64,000 bases of DNA from Spirulina subsalsa PCC 9445 (GTDB lineage: Bacteria; Cyanobacteriota; Cyanobacteriia; Cyanobacteriales; Spirulinaceae). Below the pieces are notes generated by a model. It saw nothing but the letters and a program-made list of their open reading frames with translations, had not been told where the DNA came from and did no database searches. Made by a program: the position numbers and the translations under genes. The stretch spans positions 4,871,894-4,935,893 of the forward strand of contig NZ_JH980292.1 of assembly GCF_000314005.1 (NCBI RefSeq), read 5' to 3'. This document shows positions 60,587 to 64,000 of the stretch, piece by piece. Position 1 is the stretch's first letter, and each line of letters begins with the position of its first letter.

Positions 60587-60676
60587 GTGACACCCCTCAC
60601 CCCAATAGTGCTATATTGATGTTCAGTAGATGCACCCTGATGATTAAGGGAGTCACCGTGTGGCTCTCCTTTTTTT
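60587..60676 (+). ncRNA. Predicted small RNA with own promoter and terminator
   Basis: A possible promoter GTGACA (60587) with TATATT (60612; 19-bp spacing) is followed about 35 bp later by the hairpin GGGAGTCACCGTGTGGCTCTCC (60648) and seven or more Ts. That is an intrinsic-terminator shape. The neighbouring genes diverge, so neither needs a terminator here. The simplest reading is an independent transcript of roughly 50 nt. I could not match it to a known cyanobacterial RNA (the Yfr1 core ACTCCTCACAC is absent). Confidence 0.5.
60648..60676 (+). terminator. Intrinsic terminator
   Basis: The stem is GGGAGTCAC / GTGGCTCTCC with small mismatches, followed by CTTTTTTTATT. It points rightward, between a leftward gene and argC. 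Confidence 0.6.
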
Positions 60677-60868
60677 ATTGTTTTTTGGGTTGGGAGGAAT
60701 TCAATAAATCTTTGAATAACTTAAAAGCTATTTATTGAAATAAAAAAGGGGTTGAGCGTTGGCTAATTGATCAGGATTTTCTTAGATTTCCAATTCCCCA
60801 AACCTCAAGTTTAATACTACAATGCAGCCATTCAATCCTATTGGTTAAACAGTAAAGTATTGCTCCTT

Positions 60869-61930
60869 ATGACTGATTCTGAGCGTATTGCGGTGGGTAT
60901 TGTTGGCGCTTCTGGTTACGGGGGAGTGCAGTTGGTGCGTTTGTTGGTCGATCATCCCAAGGTGGAAATTGTCTATGTGGGGGGGGATAGCAGCGCGGGA
61001 AAATCCTTTTCTGACCTTTACCCTCATTTAGGTCATAAATTCAATCTCACCATCGAGAAAATTGATTTAGATGTGATTGCTGATCGTTGTGAGGTGGTCT
61101 TTTTAGGCCTTCCCAATGGGTTAGCCTGTGATATGGCTCCGGCGTTAATTGCCAAAGGCTGTAAGGTGTTAGACTTATCCGCCGACTACCGTTTTGAGAA
61201 TCTCGACACTTACACCAGTTGGTATAAAAAGGAACGAACGGATCAGGAAGTCGCGGCAACGGCGGTTTATGGTTTGCCGGAGTTGTATCGGGAGACTATT
61301 CAGAATGCTTCTTTGGTGGGGTGTCCGGGGTGTTATTGTACGGCGAGTTTGTTGGCGATCGCACCCCTCCTGAAACAAGGCCTGATTATTCCCGAAAGTC
61401 TGATCATTGATGCCAAATCCGGCACATCTGGGGGAGGGAGACAAGCGAAGGTTAATATGTTATTGGCTGAGGCCGATAGTTCATTGAGTGCCTACAGTGT
61501 CGCTGGTGCCCACCGTCACACCCCAGAAATTGAACAGGTTTGTAGTGATCTTGCTGGACACGAAATGCGGGTTCAATTTACCCCCCATCTCATCCCGATG
61601 GTGCGCGGCATTCTCTCCACCGTCTACGCGACGCTGAGAGATCCCGGATTAGTGCGAGAAGATTTAATTACGATTTTTAACGCCTTTTATCGTTCTTCTC
61701 CCTTTGTTAAAGTCTTGGCCAATGGCATTTATCCCCAAACGAAATGGGCGGTAGGAACGAATCTCTGTTACCTTGGGGTAGCGGTGGATAGTCGCACGGA
61801 TCGGGTGATTGTCATGTCTGCAATTGATAATTTGATCAAAGGCCAATCCGGTCAAGCGGTGCAGTGTCTTAATCTTTTAATGGGGTGGGAGGAAACCCTC
61901 GGCTTGCCTGAGTTGGCATTTTATCCCTAA
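60869..61930 (+). CDS. argC: N-acetyl-gamma-glutamyl-phosphate reductase
   Basis: This 353-residue NADP-dependent enzyme catalyses the third step of arginine synthesis. Motifs seen are [18 protein letters not shown] (nucleotide binding), [28 protein letters not shown] and the catalytic Cys in [11 protein letters not shown], then [11 protein letters not shown] and [13 protein letters not shown] chose ATG 60869 over the TTG nine bases upstream (60860). It is transcribed alone. The small RNA terminator lies about 190 bp upstream. Confidence 0.96.
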   Translation: MTDSERIAVGIVGASGYGGVQLVRLLVDHPKVEIVYVGGDSSAGKSFSDLYPHLGHKFNLTIEKIDLDVIADRCEVVFLGLPNGLACDMAPALIAKGCKVLDLSADYRFENLDTYTSWYKKERTDQEVAATAVYGLPELYRETIQNASLVGCPGCYCTASLLAIAPLLKQGLIIPESLIIDAKSGTSGGGRQAKVNMLLAEADSSLSAYSVAGAHRHTPEIEQVCSDLAGHEMRVQFTPHLIPMVRGILSTVYATLRDPGLVREDLITIFNAFYRSSPFVKVLANGIYPQTKWAVGTNLCYLGVAVDSRTDRVIVMSAIDNLIKGQSGQAVQCLNLLMGWEETLGLPELAFYP

Positions 61931-61985
61931 CCCCCCAGTGATCAATTATCAATTATCAAGGTTTTGTTTTTTTAGACTCATGCCC

Positions 61986-62681
61986 ATGTCTGAACAATTT
62001 AAACTGTTATTGGTCGATGATGAACCGGGATTGCGAGAAGCGGTGCAAGCCTATCTCGAAGATGAAGAAGAATTTACGGTGACGGCTGTAGCTAGTGCGG
62101 CGGAAGCTTGGCCGGTTTTGGAACAGAATCCCCCCGATTTGGTGATTTCTGACATTATGATGCCCCAAGTGGATGGCTACCAGTTTTTGGCGAAACTGCG
62201 GGAAGATAGCCGCTTTAAGGCTCTGCCTGTGGTGTTTTTGACCGCTCGGGGGATGACAGGCGATCGCATTCAAGGCTATCAAGCGGGGTGTGATGCCTAC
62301 CTCCCCAAGCCTTTTGAACCGGAAGAATTACTAGCAATTGTACGGAATTTATTAGTGCGACGGAGTGCCACGGTGGAAGCCGAGGGAGATAGTGCTAAAT
62401 TAGAGGCGATCGCCCGGGAAATCGCCGCCATCAAAGGAATGCTCAATCAACGCTCCGGCATTACCCAAACCCCCTCCCCCATCAAAATTGAACTAACCCC
62501 CCGTGAGCAAAGTGTCCTCGATTTAGTCGCTCAAGGCCTAATGAACAAAGAAATTGCCAGCCAACTAGAAACCAGCGTGAGAAACGTGGAAAAATACGTC
62601 AGTCGTCTCTTCAGCAAAACCGGCACTAACAGCCGCACCGAATTAGTCCGCTATGCCCTCGAACACGGCCTAACCCAGTAA
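61986..62681 (+). CDS. NarL/LuxR-type response regulator
   Basis: This 231-residue transcription factor has a receiver domain (phospho-acceptor Asp56 in LVISDIMMPQVDGYQFL; VFLTARGM; YLPKPFEPEEL), a linker, and a C-terminal LuxR helix-turn-helix (LTPREQSVLDLVAQGLMNKEIA, then SVRNVEKYVSRLF). It resembles the widely conserved cyanobacterial and plastid Ycf29-like regulators; that identity is a recollection. ATG 61980 is an alternative start two codons upstream. No cognate kinase is adjacent. Confidence 0.9.
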   Translation: MSEQFKLLLVDDEPGLREAVQAYLEDEEEFTVTAVASAAEAWPVLEQNPPDLVISDIMMPQVDGYQFLAKLREDSRFKALPVVFLTARGMTGDRIQGYQAGCDAYLPKPFEPEELLAIVRNLLVRRSATVEAEGDSAKLEAIAREIAAIKGMLNQRSGITQTPSPIKIELTPREQSVLDLVAQGLMNKEIASQLETSVRNVEKYVSRLFSKTGTNSRTELVRYALEHGLTQ

Positions 62682-62965
62682 TCAGGCTTTGGCCTCGGTC
62701 ATTCGGCTGAAACACCCATTACAGACTCTCTTCAAGGGGGTTAGAGGGCATCTCTACTAATAATTAATTTTTTTGAACTAATTGGCTTTAAATGCACAGA
62801 ACTTGAGTTTTCTTAAAGAAAATAATCTTATTTTAATATTCTAACATGAAGAAGCCTAAACTTAGGTAAAAAAACTTCAAAAAGGATGAACTTTGTTGAG
62901 TATTATTGCTATAATGAAAGGATGAAAGCTCTTTTAGTCCAACAAAACTTCATAATATTTCATCC

Positions 62966-63091
62966 ATGAAAACATTTTTCAATCGTTCCTACACCCTCCA
63001 GATTGGTCAGTCCATCGGTTTGGCCTCTGCTCTTGTCATCATGAGTCTTGGTATAATTAGCATCATGACCGCTCAGAGTGGCATTTTTTAG
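62966..63091 (+). CDS. Candidate 41-residue single-pass membrane protein
   Basis: ATG 62966 to TAG 63089-63091 encodes a basic N-terminus (MKTFFNRSYTLQIGQ), one hydrophobic helix (SIGLASALVIMSLGIISIMTA) and a short QSGIF tail. This follows the inside-positive rule. There is no clear ribosome site and no family I recognise. A terminator-like hairpin lies about 220 bp downstream. It could be a stress or photosystem-associated micro-protein. Confidence 0.4.
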   Translation: MKTFFNRSYTLQIGQSIGLASALVIMSLGIISIMTAQSGIF

Positions 63092-63443
63092 TCACCAGAG
63101 TTTAATTGTCCCATTTAAAGCATCTACTTTTTTCCTTTGAACCCGTTTAATCGAACTTACTTTACCAACTTTTTTCTACAAACCTTTTCTATCAACTGTA
63201 TTTTTGAAATCCGGTCTTTGTGATTTGTGTTGGCAGTGATTTGTATTGACAACATCAGGGGATCTTTTTTCTGCAATATTCCCGCGCTCTACGGGGTAAA
63301 AACCTGAGATGCTACCAGAAGCATCTTCTTTTTCCTGTGAGACAAATTCCTTAAATCCTTACGGAAAAAGGCTATTAGAAAAGCAAGATATTACTTTATC
63401 CTCACCTTCAAGCTTTCGTTAATTATTGACTAGGAGTATCATC
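63092..63443. other. Intergenic region with terminator-like hairpin
   Basis: This gap holds GATGCT (63308) / AGCATC (63320), followed by TTCTTTTTCC, a plausible weak intrinsic terminator for an upstream transcript. No other gene was recognised. It should also contain the promoter of the gene at 63444. Confidence 0.45.
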
Positions 63444-63680
63444 ATGGCAAAACCGACTCAAGCTCATATGTCCCAAACTTGGAGCAGTAGCAAACCTGCC
63501 GCCTTTAAAGACATGAAAAAACGGCAGATGGAATATTATATGGGAGCTAAACTGATTGAAGTCGGAGTTAATCCTAAGTCCGCTATTTATCGCTGGTCTG
63601 TGGATAATAGTAATGGTAAGGAAACTTGGACTTATAGTGCTTATTGGGGAGACTCGAAAGAGAAAATGATGCAGAGTTAA
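63444..63680 (+). CDS. Small hypothetical protein
   Basis: This 78-residue protein contains SQTWSSSKPAAFKDMKKRQMEYYMG, LIEVGVNPKSAIYRWSV and ETWTYSAYWGDSKEKMMQS. It is basic, Tyr/Trp-rich and soluble. The start ATG 63444 has AGGAG seven bases upstream, which supports translation. I recognise no family. Confidence 0.72.
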   Translation: MAKPTQAHMSQTWSSSKPAAFKDMKKRQMEYYMGAKLIEVGVNPKSAIYRWSVDNSNGKETWTYSAYWGDSKEKMMQS

Positions 63681-63712
63681 CAGACTCCAAATCCGACGCA
63701 TTCTACAAACCC

Positions 63713-63768
63713 GGTTCGTTGTTGGGCTTTAGCCCTCAGTTTAGTGCGCTGAAGCGCAACTACGAACC
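63713..63768. repeat. Palindromic repeat between convergent genes
   Basis: GGTTCGTTGTTGGGCTTTAG at the left and CGCAACTACGAACC at the right pair at their ends, with internal GGGCTTTAGCCC and GCGCTGAAGCGC mini-palindromes. It belongs to the family at 60474-60522. Its position between converging genes fits a bidirectional terminator role. Confidence 0.8.
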
Positions 63769-63774
63769 AAGGAA

Positions 63775-64000
63775 TCACTTGCCTTTCTGTTGATTTTTGG
63801 CCTGCTCAATCGCAATTTCTTTCAACGCATCAAAAGAATTACGATTGGATGTTCCCTCAATCGCTTTAACCGCCAAATCTTGCACCTGTTTCAAGGCAGA
63901 ATCTAACTGTTGTGCCAGACTTTGTAAACGAGTCTCTTGGAGTTGAATGGTTTGTTCTAAACCCTGAATCCGTAAGGCATAATTACGTTTTTCCCCTTCA
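63775..64000 (-). CDS. C-terminal part of a coiled-coil protein (runs off the window)
   Basis: The minus-strand frame is open from the window edge to TGA at 63775-63777, giving 75 residues: EGEKRNYALRIQGLEQTIQLQ, then TRLQSLAQQLDSALKQVQDLAVKAIEG, NSFDALKEIAIEQAK and a QQKGK tail. It is strongly helical with heptad spacing. The N-terminal portion and the start lie beyond 64000, so the family cannot be named. Confidence 0.7.
   Translation of the reverse strand, partial: EGEKRNYALRIQGLEQTIQLQETRLQSLAQQLDSALKQVQDLAVKAIEGTSNRNSFDALKEIAIEQAKNQQKGK

Overview
The window is chromosomal DNA of a cyanobacterium. Three things point there. The octamer GCGATCGC (HIP1) occurs throughout. There is a CcmP-type carboxysome shell protein and a MenB of the phylloquinone pathway. 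The rest is typical of a large, signalling-rich cyanobacterial genome: multidomain His kinases, a Ser/Thr kinase-AAA-GAF-His kinase fusion, CHASE2 and CHAT proteins, DUF928 and Uma2. No rRNA, tRNA, prophage, complete transposase gene or CRISPR array was seen.

Layout. 1-6.6 kb: a repeat array, a GAF-SpoIIE phosphatase, rph-adk, a DsbA-like protein, a truncated HicB-like gene with a 244-bp mobile element at its end, ruvX and menB. 7-13.3 kb: a zinc-ribbon protein and a CHAT/CHASE2, DUF928 and (opposite strand) TPR-CHAT cluster. 13.4-19.1 kb: deoC-recO, an MFS transporter, a family 4 glycosyltransferase and a PLP decarboxylase. 19.6-27.5 kb: an 1804-residue kinase fusion converging on a PAS-PAS-GAF His kinase. 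27.5-32 kb: a patatin, a DNA-phosphorothioation-associated methyltransferase with a duplicated end domain, and a YlqF GTPase. 32.4-36.8 kb: an MBOAT/SGNH-like pair and proS. 37-46.8 kb: a zinc-ribbon PP2C, Uma2, ccmP, two His kinases, the second 244-bp element and small unknowns. 47.3-53.4 kb: rnz, a GT2, an aldo/keto reductase, a STAS/ATPase-like pair and gltX. 53.5-64 kb: a membrane protein, an FHA-PrsW fusion, rsmI, a GH13 amylase, two response regulators, argC, several very small genes and the end of a coiled-coil gene.

The most distinctive signal is the repeat landscape. A MITE-like family with ends TAGGGCTTGCTGAATAA (or TAGGGTCTGCTGAATAA) carries variable 7-bp tandem arrays (ACTCCCG/ATTCCCG). 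Its copies or solo ends, the free heptamer arrays, and the 244-bp element repeatedly sit at the 3' ends of genes. There they often supply the last codons or the stop codon: the YlqF GTPase, the hybrid kinase, proS, the STAS protein, the methyltransferase, and the two genes that run into the 244-bp element. This looks like selection for, or targeting of, gene ends.

Other items worth attention are the paired CHAT proteins, both with intact His/Cys dyads; a predicted small RNA with its own terminator between divergent genes near 60.6 kb; and unannotated micro-ORFs with a membrane segment at 56480, 59380 and 62966.
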